Notes: generated from the letters alone by a model not told the origin. Shown: positions 9,593 through 20,572, numbered from the stretch's first letter. The stretch is 64,000 bases of DNA from Cordylochernes scorpioides (GCA_030710605.1 CP092875.1:62524394-62588393); one strand, 5' to 3'. Numbers and translations: made by a program.

Positions 9593-9878
9593 ACTTTTTA
9601 TCAGAATAGAACAAAATATAAAATTACGTGAAGTCAGGTACTAAAGTTGGCAAAAATAATTTCCTGATTTCCCAAGATGTTTAATCGTTGTATTCAAGAA
9701 TGGTGGTTAATTTCTCGGTAAATTCAAAATCTCGCTTCAGTTTAATTAAGTTTCTAATTTGTATTAGTTTGTATTTATGTAACTGTACAAATATTTTCAA
9801 TACGTATTTTGTCAGAATTGTATACACTTTTTTTGAACCAGGAAGGATCGATTCTTCCTTCTTGCTATGTGATAGCCG

Positions 9879-9935
9879 CCTGTAGAAGGGTTTTTACCCG
9901 AAAGCTCGTGCTCGTTTTATATAAAAAAGACACCC
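9879..9935 (+). repeat. Hairpin module, CCTGTAGAAGGG type
   Basis: CCTGTAGAAGGGTTTTTACC then CGAAAGCTCG. The stem differs in sequence from the other modules but remains paired (GGGT/ACCC). Confidence 0.5.
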
Positions 9936-10017
9936 ATTTTCCTTATCGCCTGGTTCATTTCAAAGTTTACTAGGAAGAGTTCTTTGCAATACACTTTTTT
10001 AATTGAATAAATAGTAC

Positions 10018-10180
10018 GAATGTGATTGTTGGCCCTCCTCAGCGTCGTGCAAAGTCTACTTTTAATTGGACGATAAGGAGATGCCTTTTTTTGAATTCTT
10101 GTCCGAAACGTGTAGGTGGTTAGCTTTTTTTTAGTAAATCAAGAATGGGTAATTGGCTAATTCTGAAATTATTAAATTCA
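10018..10180. mobile_element. Family B fragment with split hammerhead halves
   Basis: The minus strand at about 10028-10045 reads CGACGCTGAGGAGGGCCAAC, a 5' hammerhead half (CTGANGA with N=G). The plus strand at 10104-10125 reads GAAACGTGTAGGTGGTTAGC, a 3' half. They lie in opposite orientation, so this fragment cannot form one hammerhead. Confidence 0.6.
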
Positions 10181-10186
10181 TTGTAT

Positions 10187-10562
10187 AGTAAACTCTCCTA
10201 TAACGCGATTAATGTGTTCCGTGTTGTATGAAATCGCGTTATAGGAATTCGCGTTGTAAGAAATAAAACTTGCATAACGCGAACATTGTTAGGGTAAATT
10301 GTTAGTGACAAATATCACGTAAAAATGTATCGTATAAAATGATGTATGTAGGAAAAATAATTATATACTAAAACAAAACTAAATGTTATATTATTTTATA
10401 TGCAAATGTATTGCACAGTTGTCAATAAGGAAATTTTCGCATTTTATTTTATAACTCGTTATACGAAAATTCGCGTTGTATAGATAAATTTGTCGCAATT
10501 GTTTTATTGCGTTGTACGAAATCGCGTTGTAAAAACTCGCGTTATAGGAGAGTCTACTGTAT
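10187..10562. mobile_element. Pogo/Tigger-like MITE with long terminal repeats
   Basis: TATAGTAAACTCTCCTATAA-CGCG at the left and CGCGTTATAGGAGAGTCTAC-TGTATA at the right form imperfect terminal inverted repeats starting CAGTAGACTCTCC. The ends are rich in GCGTTATA/GCGTTGTA repeats. Confidence 0.75.
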
Positions 10563-10816
10563 ATATTATTCACTGTATATGTTCTACTGTAGAAATGTAG
10601 AAATGGCCGAAAGCTTGAGACGATTGTAAAATAAAATGAAACTCATTTGTTTTTTTATTTTTTTAATTAAGGTCCATGAGATTTAAATCAATTTGTGAAA
10701 TAATTAGTTTATAAACAACATATACTATGCACACAAAGTGGCACCTCTCCCTTTTAACATGTATTTAAATATTAAACTTATTCAATTTTTACAGGTTGGC
10801 TTTTTGTATGACTATC

Positions 10817-10990
10817 AAAAAGACATCTCCTTATCGTGCAACTGAAAGTTGCTGATGGCTTGCGAGCCAAGCTCGCATCTTCCCCCATCAGCAACTTTAA
10901 GTTGCACAATAAGGAGATGTCTTTTTCTATAATTTATGCACCTTATCCCAGTACAATATCACATTTGTACTATTTCTTCACTTTTTATCT
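10817..10990. mobile_element. Family B foldback variant
   Basis: A hairpin of about 50-base arms: GACATCTCCTTATCGTGCAA, CTGAAAGTTGCTGATGG and inverse CCATCAGCAACTTTAAGTTG, CACAATAAGGAGATGTC, with the centre CTTGCGAGCCAAGCTCGCA, followed by TTATGCACCTTATCCCAGTA. Confidence 0.8.
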
Positions 10991-11092
10991 GATGTTGTCG
11001 AAAACTGGTATTGTAGCTTATTCGTTTTAGACTGGATGATAACTTAATAATGTATTATTGTTATTATTTGAATACATTTCAATATATAGTTA

Positions 11093-11290
11093 TTTATAAT
11101 ACAATATGATGCAGCTTATGATTGTAGAACGACATTTGAAAATTATCCCGCATGTGTTTCTTTTGAACGAAAAATCGAAAATTTTAAAGGAGAAATTACG
11201 ATTATTTCTAACCTTAGGGATGAGGTATGAAAGAATGAATTGTGAAGAGTAATGATGATCGGAAATTTCAAAATACCATTCTACAATTTT
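11093..11290 (+). mobile_element. MITE family H
   Basis: ATATGATGCAGCTTATGATT, GAACGACATTTGAAAATTAT, CCCGCATGTGTTTCTTTTGA, AACCTTAGGGATGAGG and GAATTGTGAAGAGTAATGAT. Further copies at 22745, 28095, 44728 and 52918; the last is a complete foldback. Confidence 0.75.
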
Positions 11291-11480
11291 AATATATTAT
11301 AATTTTAAGACGCTTTAATATATGATCCTCTTTTAACTTTATATATAATCTAGCCTGAGTGAATCTATATATATATGACAAAATAATCTTCAATTAAAAG
11401 GTTTTAAGAAAATTAGGTATTTGTATCTAACAATAAATACTTAGAACTTCTAAATATAAATATTATATATAAAATATATA

Positions 11481-11641
11481 CAGGGTGGCCCTATAAGTTT
11501 CTAAACCTTTTAATTTTTAATTAAAAATATAAAAGGAAAACTAGAATAAAAAAACTGTGTATAACTATTTTATTCTAGCGTTTGCCTTCAATTTGCAATA
11601 AAAAATAAAAAGTTTTCTGGACTTATGGTTCACCCTGTATA
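11481..11641. mobile_element. Mariner-type MITE (family M)
   Basis: Ends ACAGGGTGGCCCTATAAGTT and its inverse form (CTTATGGTTCACCCTGTAT), flanked by TA. The interior repeats ATTTTATTCTAG. A related, interrupted copy is at 34950-35392. Confidence 0.75.
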
Positions 11642-11675
11642 ATATAAGGATACTGTATACATGTTAATGAAAAAA

Positions 11676-11962
11676 TAAAAAGGCATATCCTGTCCAGGAG
11701 CACATGTGCTTTACAGAAGGCAGAGCGCCATCTGGTGGAACAGATATCAACTAAACCTTGATTTAACCTGTTCCCTCACGAGCGCCAAAAGCGCGAAAAC
11801 GCGTTCGTGGATGGCTTTTCTTGATTTATCAATAAATTGGGTTTGCCAAATATCAGGTAACAGGCTAAATCAATGTTTAGTTGATTTCTGTTCCACCAGA
11901 TGGCGCTCTGCCTTCTCTAAAGCACATGTACTCCTGGTCAGGATATGTCTTTTTTTTTTTAA
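11676..11962. mobile_element. Family C foldback element
   Basis: Outer arms AAAAAGGCATATCCTGTCCA and inverse TGGTCAGGATATGTC; each arm holds CAGAGCGCCATCTGGTGGAA or its inverse. The centre, GAGCGCCAAAAGCGCGAAAA then CGCGTTCGTGG, is a decayed hammerhead core with stem II changed to GCGC/GCGC. Confidence 0.85.
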
Positions 11963-12239
11963 TATCAACACCTGACCTTTTTATTTTTTTCTATTATTTT
12001 TCACATACATGTTATTGTGTAAAAAATAGGAAAGCAATGAGAAGAACTGAACAAAAGATTAAAATTGTGAAGAAAAGAAAACATAAACGAGAAGAAAGCT
12101 GGCTACAGTCGTCGGTATAAAATATCGACTAAATCAGATGTCAAGACCGTTGACCAGAAAATAAGATTTCCGTCAATTACCTGCCAGACATTGCATTTAG
12201 AAGGGAGAGCGTTTCTGTTCCTATTTTTGACTAAAGACA

Positions 12240-12520
12240 ATACACAAGTATGTCTACAATAGAAACTCTCTTTAAAGGACAGCACCAGGTTACAGAGCAA
12301 ATGCGTCGTTTGTATAAGTGATTTCTAGAGGGAGTGTCCTCTCATAGAGGTTCTACTCTATACAGTAGAATAGGGTAATTCGAACGGTATATTTCGAATA
12401 TAAATCTTGGTTCTTAGAATTTCCTATAAATATAATATCCGTTTTTAATTCGAATTTTTGGATAATTCGATTTTTTTTTTGGTCCCTTGGGCTTCGAGTA
12501 ATCCAAGTTCAACTGTTCGA
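12240..12520. mobile_element. Two adjacent pogo/Tigger-like fragments
   Basis: 12255-12362 is a family I fragment (CTCTCTTTAAAGGACAGC, GAGTGTCCTCTCATAGAGGT, TCTACTCTATACAGTAGAA). 12363-12515 is the second type (GGGTAATTCGAAC, GGGCTTCGAGTAATCCAAG, TTCAACTG). Confidence 0.6.
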
Positions 12521-12619
12521 CAAGTTGACCACATCAAGAAATACAAAACCTGATGTAACTTTGAAATGGAATAAATGAAAAGGACAGGGAAAAGGAAAGG
12601 AGGCACCCAGAAAGGTGTA

Positions 12620-13030
12620 TAACAGGCCGCAACTCGAGGAGAATGTAAACATATCAGTCATCCCAGTCCTTGATTAGACAACAATGGCCGTCATCTCTGA
12701 CGTCACTAACCACTGACACGACCACGTCTCTGGCCTATAATCTGTGTTTATTCTGAGCCCAACAGGCGGCATCAGACTGTGGCTGTACAGGAGACAGTTC
12801 AGCAGCAGAAGTAAGAGAAGAATCAGGAGTGTCAGTTGAAGTTAGGTCGCCATGTTGCCCAACCGACCAGCCTTCACAGGATCTCCGCTTAGTCCGTCTC
12901 ACCTTCCCGGATGCCACCCCCTAAACCGAGATAACCATGTTTCTATTTGTGTGGGTTTATTTTGTCTTCAGGCTAATGCGACCCCACTACAGCCCATAAC
13001 TGCAAGTTGGATGAGAAGCCTATTACAACG
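12620..13030. other. GC-rich, apparently low-copy region
   Basis: Higher GC than its surroundings and not matched by any repeat family elsewhere in the window. It contains a perfect CRE palindrome TGACGTCA (about 12699). Open frames of 60-71 residues exist on both strands but lack recognisable motifs. An acceptor-like GTTTATTTTGTCTTCAG (+) ends near 12972 and a donor-like AAG/GTGAGA (-) lies near 12900. It may be a promoter or exon; I cannot decide. Confidence 0.3.
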
Positions 13031-13084
13031 GTCATCATATTTTACAACCTACATATGTGAAAAATGAAAAGAAAATATAAAATT

Positions 13085-13515
13085 TGCCAGGTGTTGATAT
13101 TAAAAAACCAAAATTGGCATTTCCTGACCGCTCACATGAGCATTCTAGATAACAGAGCGCCATCTAGTGTAACAAAAATAAACTAAACCTTGATTTAGCT
13201 TTTTCCAAAAATATTTAGCCAACCCAATTTCTTTATAGTATATCAAGAAAGGTCAACCACGTACACGTTTCGGGCTGTTGACCCTGGTCAGCCTGGTGCT
13301 GACTCTACCTCTATGAACAGAATATTGAATCTCGAGGAGCAATATTTGATCGTGAAGGTACGGTCTGCATCATACTGACGAACGCCAACTGTCCGTAAGG
13401 CATACGTGGTTGACCATTCTTCATTCAAGAAATGAGGTTGACCAAATATCTTTGGAACAAGTTAAATCAACGTTTAGTTTATTTTTATTCCACTAGATGG
13501 CGCTCTGCGTGTAAG
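13085..13515. mobile_element. Family C foldback with decayed hammerhead
   Basis: Arms AACAGAGCGCCATCTAGTGT and inverse CCACTAGATGGCGCTCTGC enclose two opposed half-units. On the minus strand, 13256-13297 has the hammerhead layout: CTGACCA (G8 changed to C), stem II GGGT/GCCC, GAAACGTGTA, CGTGGT. The G8 change should block catalysis. Confidence 0.8.
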
Positions 13516-13687
13516 GTCTGAAAGGATTTATTGTTTCGATCTCAGAATATGTAAATTAGTCATGCAATAAAATAAACTGCGTATTTTGGCATAGTAAATG
13601 CTGACAAAATATTAATGAATTTCTGTCATCATCGAAAATAATATTATTATTACTACCATCATTCAGAGTAATAACGACGTAAACATA

Positions 13688-13993
13688 CTTTTTTTGCTTA
13701 TCCCTAGTACGCGTGGTACAGGTCATGATAATCATGGTGGCGAGTTAGCGACTGCTTTTACTGTAAGTGCACCACATGTCTACACATGTGAAAAGCAGTT
13801 CGACTTTGCACTTACAAATGTACCAGAGCCCCGTTTTGGTACATGCACTCGCTGGTGGGGTTGGACTTTTGCAAGAATCGGGGGCCATTGGAGCATTTAT
13901 TTTAAATCAGAAAAAAAGTGCCCAATGCGGGAATCGAACCCGGGTCGTAGCGGTCGTAAACCAACGGTTTAGACCATCTTTCCACCGACCCCC
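13688..13993 (-). mobile_element. tRNA-derived SINE, copy 1
   Basis: A perfect 10-base target duplication, CGTAAACATA, flanks it (13678-13687 and 13994-14003). On the minus strand it starts with a tRNA-like head (GGGTCGGTGGAAAGATGG-T, B box GGGTTCGATTCCC), then a body of about 200 bases, then an A-rich tail (plus-strand CTTTTTTTGC at the left end). A second copy of equal length lies at 40824-41129 with its own target duplication. A run of seven T follows the tRNA head on the transcribed strand, an odd feature for a Pol III unit. Frames read through it are not genes. Confidence 0.88.
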
Positions 13994-14099
13994 CGTAAAC
14001 ATAATAAATAGCATTTACTGTTATTCTATTCGTTCGGCAAACATATTCACGTCAGAAGAATCTAAGAATTCGGCTGGTAAGGTATAATAGAGTGACAAT

Positions 14100-14480
14100 A
14101 AAATTGTAAATTGAGGTTCACTACGAATCCAGCTGAAGTTGAATCTATGCATTCCCAAGGGTACAATAGGCTATGATGGATTGCTATATAGGCAACAATG
14201 CAGTAGTAGCCGCTGGGCAGCTTGTAAAACAGATAAGAATAAATGTCCTTTCCTTCTTATCTTACTGGAGATAAGTAGGTGTTGCTAACTCCTGTTAGCA
14301 GAGGGAGCTCATAATTCCCTCCAGGGGTGTGACCCTACGGTATTGTTGGTCCTATAGTGAAGGATAATAAGGGTTGTAAATCTTGTTAGTCTCTAGTTAA
14401 GATTGTCTTTTTTATCTTTATGGCTTTCTGTGGTAATCGACCGTTTGGATTATCTAACCTTATTGTTCCATACTTGACAT
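14100..14480. other. Moderately GC-rich stretch, not recognised
   Basis: Includes GTTAGCAGAGGGAGCTCATA and CCCTCCAGGGGTGTGACCC. No open frame or repeat partner seen in the window; it may be the tail of an old retroelement. Confidence 0.3.
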
Positions 14481-14812
14481 AAAAGAAATATTGTCGTTGA
14501 TTAGATTAGAAAGATATTATTTTAAAGCCTTTAATAATAACATTTTTAATGTAGCTAGAAGCACAAAACTGATTAATATCGATTTTGTGGTTTCATACAT
14601 TCAAAACAATAGGTTTTGGTGATATTTAGCTGTAATTCTGAACTTTACAAACTCTAACAAATTCATATGTTAGATGATTATTTTACAAATGTGTACTTTT
14701 CTGAAAATATAGAAATCCATAGGAAGTATGCGTTCTAATTCTTCTGAATTTAACCATACACTTTGGTTAGTAAAATTCGAAACTATTATAGACGCGTATA
14801 TATATTTTTTTA

Positions 14813-15160
14813 AATAAACAATTTCTACTGTCCTTACTGCAATGGGAAAGTAATGGGAGGGCCTGGTTCATCAGTGGTGAACCCTCCCAGCGGTTTCGCT
14901 AGTTTAATCTACCATACCGCTGTTATTTTGCATTTTTCGAACTTCCTTTTATAGTCATAATGATGCTAGACTCTTTAAATGGGTATTTTAGATGAACTAT
15001 GGACAAAATCTTTGAGGACAGCAGAATTACATACATTTATAAATATATAAAATGATCGAGCAATCGCTCTTCCGCAAATATCAAATTGTGTCTTTTATTA
15101 TAGAAATTATAATATGATGCACTAGCGCGCCATCTGTTATCAAAATTCGAAACTCTGGTT
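14813..15160. mobile_element. Family D element
   Basis: CAATTTCTACTGTCCTTACT, GGGAGGGCCTGGTTCATCAG, TGGTGAACCCTCCCAGCGG, ACCATACCGCTGTTATTTTG and, at the right, ATGATGCACTAGCGCGCC-ATCTGTTATC. The right end carries the shared GCGCCATCT 9-mer (15127-15135). Confidence 0.75.
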
Positions 15161-15383
15161 AGTAGCCTCTAAAATCATATTCTCTCTCTATGCGTTCTAA
15201 TAAATGAGGTGTATCTTGGTTCTATATGAAATTTACCTTTTCGGTACTCAGACGAGCAGCCAGCTTGTCTTTCTAAGAATAAACGATTCTATTATGATTG
15301 TTATTGCGTTCATCAAGCGTATTGCTCGATAATATATAGCAATACAACGTGAAGGTCAAAGAGATGCGGCCCATTTATTAATA

Positions 15384-15545
15384 CAGTCTAACTTGGATAA
15401 TTCAAAGCCCAAGAGATCGAAAAAAATCAAATTATCCAAAAATTCGAATTGAAAACGCAAATTCTATATATAAGAAATTCTCTAGGGACCAATATACATA
15501 TTTGAATTAAAGAGGTTTGAATTACCTAGGTTCTATTGAATTAAA
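15384..15545. mobile_element. Pogo/Tigger-like MITE
   Basis: ACAGTCTAACTTGGATAATT, CAAAGCCCAAGAGATCG, ATCCAAAAATTCGAATTG and the right end TTTGAATTACCTAGGTTCTA. Same type as 6580 and 12363. Confidence 0.65.
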
Positions 15546-15596
15546 AGTATAATTATAATATATAATAGAAGGAATTTCAAACACATCACCATGGAT

Positions 15597-15621
15597 AGAG
15601 AGAGAGAGAGAGAGAGAGAGA
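15597..15621. repeat. AG microsatellite
   Basis: About twelve AG units in a row. Confidence 0.95.
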
Positions 15622-16162
15622 TTTAGGACCATCTATCGCTGAAAATTAGAAATAATATTTTATTTTTTCAAATGCAGATTTCATCACTTATGAGCCCTGC
15701 CCTATTTTCTTAAAATGTCATTGATTGAACTTTATAGTCTTGAGGAAAAAGTTTTTAATTATAAATTTTTAGAAGAAAAAAGAAACCTAGCTAAGAAAGT
15801 GTAATGAATTTAAAATTTAATATCTACCTATGGAATAGACTCCGAGTTATCATATACACAGAAAGTTTTGCATTATCTGAAAAAATAGAGGTTTTTTGTG
15901 ACAATTTACAATTAAAAATAGTTTATTAACATCTTGTCAACGGTCAAGAGAGAGTTTACAGAGTTTAAAATAGTAGAGAAAATATATACACCAGACGAGG
16001 CATTCTCCGAAAGGACGTTAGAGGTTTGTAGTGGCAGAGGTGCCTGGAACGATTCCTAGAATTCAGGTTCTTGAAGAGAGATTATAGAAAGACCTCCAGT
16101 CATGATGATATCATGATAAAAAAAGTCAGGACTTCAATTCAAAGATGAATATTGCACTAAAA

Positions 16163-16356
16163 TATGGGTCGGCAACCTGCGGCTGGCGAGCCACATACGG
16201 CTCTTTGGATGTGAAGTTGCGTGTAGTACTCGCATAAATAAAATCTCTGCGAGTACTATTTTTGTTATCAAGAAACAATTTTGTAACTCTCGAAAAATTT
16301 CGAATTTTGCTATTTGTAATTTTTGACCCTTCGCACTCAAAAGGTTGCCGACTCTG
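16163..16356. mobile_element. Non-autonomous hAT element
   Basis: Flanked by 8-base direct repeats CACTAAAA (16155-16162) and CCCTAAAA (16357-16364; 7 of 8 match). Ends GGGTCGGCAACCTGCGGC and, inverted at the right, AAAAGGTTGCCGACTC. The GGTCGGCAACCTGCGGCTC-type end with an 8-base duplication is characteristic of a widespread hAT MITE type. Confidence 0.82.
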
Positions 16357-16379
16357 CCCTAAAACCATTGGATGGAAGA

Positions 16380-17480
16380 AGTTATCTCACAGCTCATACT
16401 AATCAAAATTTATTTTTCAGCGAAGTTAAATATATTTTTGAAAATTCGAATTTTCAGTCACAAATCAAAGACAGCTCTGAATAAAATGCAGAAGACAACT
16501 TTTATGCACAAATTAAACTAATTTATTTATATTTTTACGTTTTTTATATATTTGAAGGGAGAGGCATCTCTCTCTCTTTTGGTTCAACTTACTTTATTGT
16601 TCGTCAGTAATTGAAATGCATATTGAAAGTGATATAAACTACGTGTTTGTTTAACATAATATGATAATTCGGATTAAAGATCAATTTAAAAAAATAATAT
16701 TGAATTTGAGACTTTGTGAAATCTTAAATCCAATTTCTTTTAAATGTGTTAAAGGTCATATTTATTATTAGTTAACTTACTATAATTGATTTGGAACCAG
16801 TTCTAAAAACACTTTACTAGGTACGGCTCAAAAAGAAAAACCTAGTTTATGATATTTTCAACAATAAATAATATGTGTGAAGGTTATTCACATATTAAAC
16901 AAAATTTCAACGCGGAATTCGACCCAGGTTAATGGCTGTCGGGAATCGAGTGTGTTACCCACTCGTCCATCGCCTCTTTAGAACTAGAGATTAGAAAATT
17001 TTGTTTTAAAATATGGTTTGATACTGAACCAGGGAAATTTATAAAATTATCTGCAAATATTTCTATATATTTTATTCTACCAATTTAATTAAATGGGTGT
17101 CTTTGTTTACAGGGGGGTGGGAAATAAAAGGGAAAACAATAATTTAAACTTTGGAAAGGTTTATTTTCGGCTTCATTTCCATAGAACCATCGTTGACTTA
17201 ATGCCTTCACATCTGCTAAATGCAATAAGATTTTATTTGTTGGCTCGCTGCCTCATCAATTCCATCCTCACGCCCATCCCATTATCTAATCAGCCATATC
17301 AACTTGGTTTTGACCGTATTGGGCAATTCTAAATTCTACATTTCCATAGTTAAACTAAACAAATTAAAACTTTGCGCTCTCTTAATGAAAATCATTACAA
17401 TCTCTTCATGAGAACCATCCACATCTGTGACCATATTATCCGGGCCCGAAACCAGAATACAATTCTCGATATATAATTAC
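16380..17480. other. AT-rich stretch with a tRNA-Ser/Leu-like fragment
   Basis: Mostly featureless. On the minus strand at about 16912-16981, GGCGATGGACGAGTGGGTAA resembles the A box of tRNA-Ser/Leu, and GGGTCGAATTCC a weakened B box. Probably an old tRNA-derived relic. Confidence 0.35.
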
Positions 17481-17494
17481 ATATCAATTACACT

Positions 17495-17640
17495 GGTCCA
17501 CAAAATTTTAAAAGGTTTTTGATGTTTGAGCATTTAAAATGCTTTTTGGGTGATCCAATTGTGCTGATTCTGAATCTGTTCTTAGTTTTTCTGTATGTCA
17601 TCAAAATCTATAGATAATGTCCATAAAGTGAAATATTAAC
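17495..17640 (+). repeat. Family L repeat
   Basis: TTTAAAAGGTTTTTGATGTT, GAGCATTTAAAATGCTTTTT, GGGTGATCCAATTGTGCTGA, TCATCAAAATCTATAGATAA. Other copies at 18793-18925 and, inverted, 51235-51365. The central GCATTTAAAATGC is a palindrome. Class unknown. Confidence 0.8.
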
Positions 17641-17854
17641 AATTAAAATAAATAAACAACTTCCAAACATTATAAGACCATATAGAAAAAGGACGATTAT
17701 TTTTAAAATTTCTGATTCAATCTTATACAGAGTCTATATCGAATTCAAGACTAAGATACAAAAATGTTAATAACCCTTTTATTTATGTAAAGAGTAAAAG
17801 AAAAAGTGAAAAGATGCCAAAAGATCAAACAGTTAAAATGAATGAAAAATGCGT

Positions 17855-18015
17855 GCCTTAAACCGCTCAAATGATTTATATAGATAGCATAACGCCATCT
17901 GTCGGAGTAAATAGCAACTAAAAGTTAATATCAACTTTATTCCATTATATTGACTAACCTATTTTGTCGATAAATCAAGAAAGTCAAATCTTTTGATTCT
18001 CTCATGTTATTTTTT
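17855..18015. mobile_element. Family C half-element
   Basis: ATAACGCCATCTGTCGGAGT, CAACTAAAAGTTAATATC, TTGATAAATCAAGAAAGTCA. One arm only. Confidence 0.55.
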
Positions 18016-18094
18016 TTTTTAATAAAAAGTTCAATTTTAATTACATTGTGAAAAATAGCGAAAATGTGAAAGTTGTGTCCGAAGTATCTTTAGT

Positions 18095-18345
18095 TCTAAG
18101 AATTAACAACTAATCGTTGATTTCTAATTATTCCCGAATTAGTCAAATACTGATGATGGCCAACATCCTGAAACGCGTACGTTATTAGCTTTTCTTGATT
18201 AATTAAAAAAGGGCATTCGGCAAATTTTGGAATAATTAAAAATCAACAATTAGGTCATATTTATTCCGATAGATTTCGCAAGACATCAGCAAATTTTATT
18301 TTCACGATTAGTAGATGCCTTTTAATACCTGATCCCAGTACAATT
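18095..18345 (+). mobile_element. Family B element with decayed hammerhead
   Basis: 18150-18180 reads CTGATGA, GGCCAACATCC, GAAACGCGTA, ACGT: the catalytic core is intact (CTGATGA, GAAA) but stem II keeps only two GC pairs and stem I no longer pairs. The downstream part matches the family B unit (TTAGCTTTTCTTGATTAATT, GATAGATTTCGCAAGAC). Confidence 0.7.
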
Positions 18346-18792
18346 TCACTTTTTAAAATATTTTTTCTTATTTTCACAAAGAAATTATTATCTTAGAAGT
18401 ATTTTCACAACTGGCGTATTGATATCACTAACATTTGAATTGATGCAGAGAGAGAGATAGTCTAAAACCATAAAATTCAGGACAGTAAGCTGTCATCCAA
18501 CTAAGAAAATACCATTTCTAAAACTCCAATTGGATATAATGAACTTTACATCTTTTTAAAAGGTATTGTTCAACTTTCTTCCATATCTTTCCACAATAGT
18601 ATGATCAATTTTTAATATATTTTCAGAGCATGCTAGTTGACAAACCTTCATTTTTCTTGGGTTCGGTAATGGACTAATATTTTATCAAAGTATTTACTAT
18701 TTTATTAACAGATTGTCAATTTTGTTATGTATATATTTTGTTGCTCAGTAAACTTCCCTCATTTCTAATATTTTATCAATTATAATTAGGTC

Positions 18793-18925
18793 TACAAATT
18801 TTTAAAAGGTTTTTGATGTTTGAGCATTTAAAATGCTCTTTGGGTAATCCAATGGCGCTGATTCTGAATCTGCTTTTAGGTTTTCTGTATGCCATCAAAA
18901 TCTATAGATAATGACCATAAATAGT
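18793..18925 (+). repeat. Family L repeat
   Basis: Second copy of the family L repeat (GTCTACAAATTTTTAAAAGG, GCATTTAAAATGCTCTTTGG). Confidence 0.8.
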
Positions 18926-18929
18926 GTAT

Positions 18930-19665
18930 TTCACCAAAATAATATATATAATAATTATAATATTATTTATATATAAAATTATAGTTTAATTTTTGCCTTA
19001 AATAAATTGTTGTGTTATCCTGAACTTTGTCTTTCCTAATTTTCCACGTGGCAATCTATATTTCCTTTCTAATTTTGTATTATTTTTATCATATATTTCC
19101 TGATCACGTAGAAGTATGATATTTTATAGACAATTTTGAACTAAAGTAAGTATTAGTAAGTAATGGTAAATTAATAAAATCTAAGAATACTTTTATTTTG
19201 TAAATAGTGTGTTGCCCCAAACAAAATAAAATGTCAGGAAATCATGAAGACAACTCTGGTGTTATAAAGGTATTCTGGGGAAGATGAAAATATTTCCCTA
19301 TAAAACTTCCAAACCATTACTCTTCTACATTGTTTTAAGTTTAGAAGTGAAACTTTCTGCGCTCGATATTCTTCCCATTTTTTATTACGGCATTCCTTCT
19401 CAATAAAGATGCAACTACCCTGTTAATCCTTTTTCTTTTATATTATATATGAAATATTGTATCTCACAACAGCTTTTATAAATTGCGAGAGGCTACTTTG
19501 TGGATACAAAGAAGTGTATTTAATGAAAATAAATAGAACATTTACAATTTCAGTGCGTTTCTTGTTATCCTTATAAATTATATATGAACGTTGGAGGTAT
19601 TAAATATTTCAAAACAATTCTTAAGATAAATGTTCATTTTGGATATTTAAATTTCTCAAAACCTG
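18930..19665. other. AT-rich stretch, nothing recognised
   Basis: The part CCTAATTTTCCACGTGGCAA (near 19035) recurs at about 42490-42520, so some of this is repeat sequence; no genes seen. Confidence 0.4.
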
Positions 19666-19668
19666 ATA

Positions 19669-19830
19669 TTTTCAGAAAAATAAAACGGAGATTGAAAAGG
19701 AGTTTCTGGTGCGATTTTTTTTTTAATAGAAAGCTTTCGGACGTATGCGTCCTTCTACAGGTTTTTTTACGATCATACAAAAATTCGCACAAGAATCTCC
19801 TCTTTAATCTTAGTTTTATTTTTCTATTTT
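19669..19830. mobile_element. Foldback element with CTTTCGGAC hairpin centre
   Basis: Arms AAAATAAAACGGAGATTGAA and inverse TCCTCTTTAATCTTAGTTTT. The centre is GAAAGCTTTCGGACGTATGC-GTCC then TTCTACAGG, i.e. on the minus strand CTGTAGAA, stem GGAC/GTCC, CGAAAGC. A matching arm fragment is at 34425-34450. Confidence 0.7.
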
Positions 19831-20273
19831 AACTCGAAGAGTTTATTATAGTCGACCTAATATATTTATTAACGTTTTCTCTCTTTGACTTCTCTCTCAA
19901 TATAGGTTTAATAAATTATGCTAATAACTAAATTTGTGTTTATTTAAAGAGATATTTAGTGTCTCAACTATCAAAAGAAGAGCTGAAAACTATAAAATTT
20001 TGAAAATTAATTTTAAAATCTATGACAGTGTGTTGAAGCGTCAAATTTTTAATGTCTTCAATTTTAGATATAAACAATTTATGTTTTTTTTAATTTTATT
20101 TATATATAAAAAATATTTCCTATATATAATACTAGCCGAATGGCCCGAGCAACGCCCTGGTTTTACCCGATTAAATGCTTTTATTCAAATACTATCCGTT
20201 ACAATTATAAATTGGCGCCGTGGATGTCATTCTTGTATAATATATAAATGAGTTTTAAAAATTGTAAAAAAAA

Positions 20274-20343
20274 GCATCGGCTGGGAATCGAACCCGGGCC
20301 GCCCGCGTGGCAGGCGAGAATTCTACCACTGAACCACCGATGT
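20274..20343 (-). tRNA. tRNA-Gly (GCC)
   Basis: The minus strand folds as a standard tRNA-Gly: GGTGGTTCAGTGGTAGAATT (A box), anticodon loop CTGCCAC with anticodon GCC, B box GGGTTCGATTCCC. A run of eight T follows the 3' end, a Pol III terminator. Two mismatches from the usual animal tRNA-Gly are visible: A1 opposite C in the acceptor stem and a C/A pair in the T stem. It is either a slightly altered gene or a young pseudogene. Confidence 0.8.
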
Positions 20344-20572
20344 TTATGAGAAATGGCCATATTTGGGTATTTATTCCATTCATAAAAGCAAACGGTGACA
20401 GAATTGATTATGACGCTGATAACTGTATATTTTATCCACTGCTGGTCAACCAAATTGCAACACCAAGAAAGACAAGGGATATCACAACAAAATTTATTTT
20501 GTAGATAACATGTTGACCAAGTATCAAATGATGAAATTTATAGACTTTTGCGAAGTGTGGTTCCTGCCAGAA

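Noticed and set aside
13694..14087. Two overlapping frames of 92 and 106 codons
   Set aside because: They lie within the tRNA-derived SINE; the related SINE at 40824 does not preserve either frame.
19934..20251. 105-codon frame before the tRNA gene
   Set aside because: Composition follows the AT-rich background (Phe, Lys, Ile, Tyr), and there is no promoter or splice support.
20205..20504. Frames crossing the tRNA-Gly gene
   Set aside because: The tRNA structure and terminator explain the sequence.
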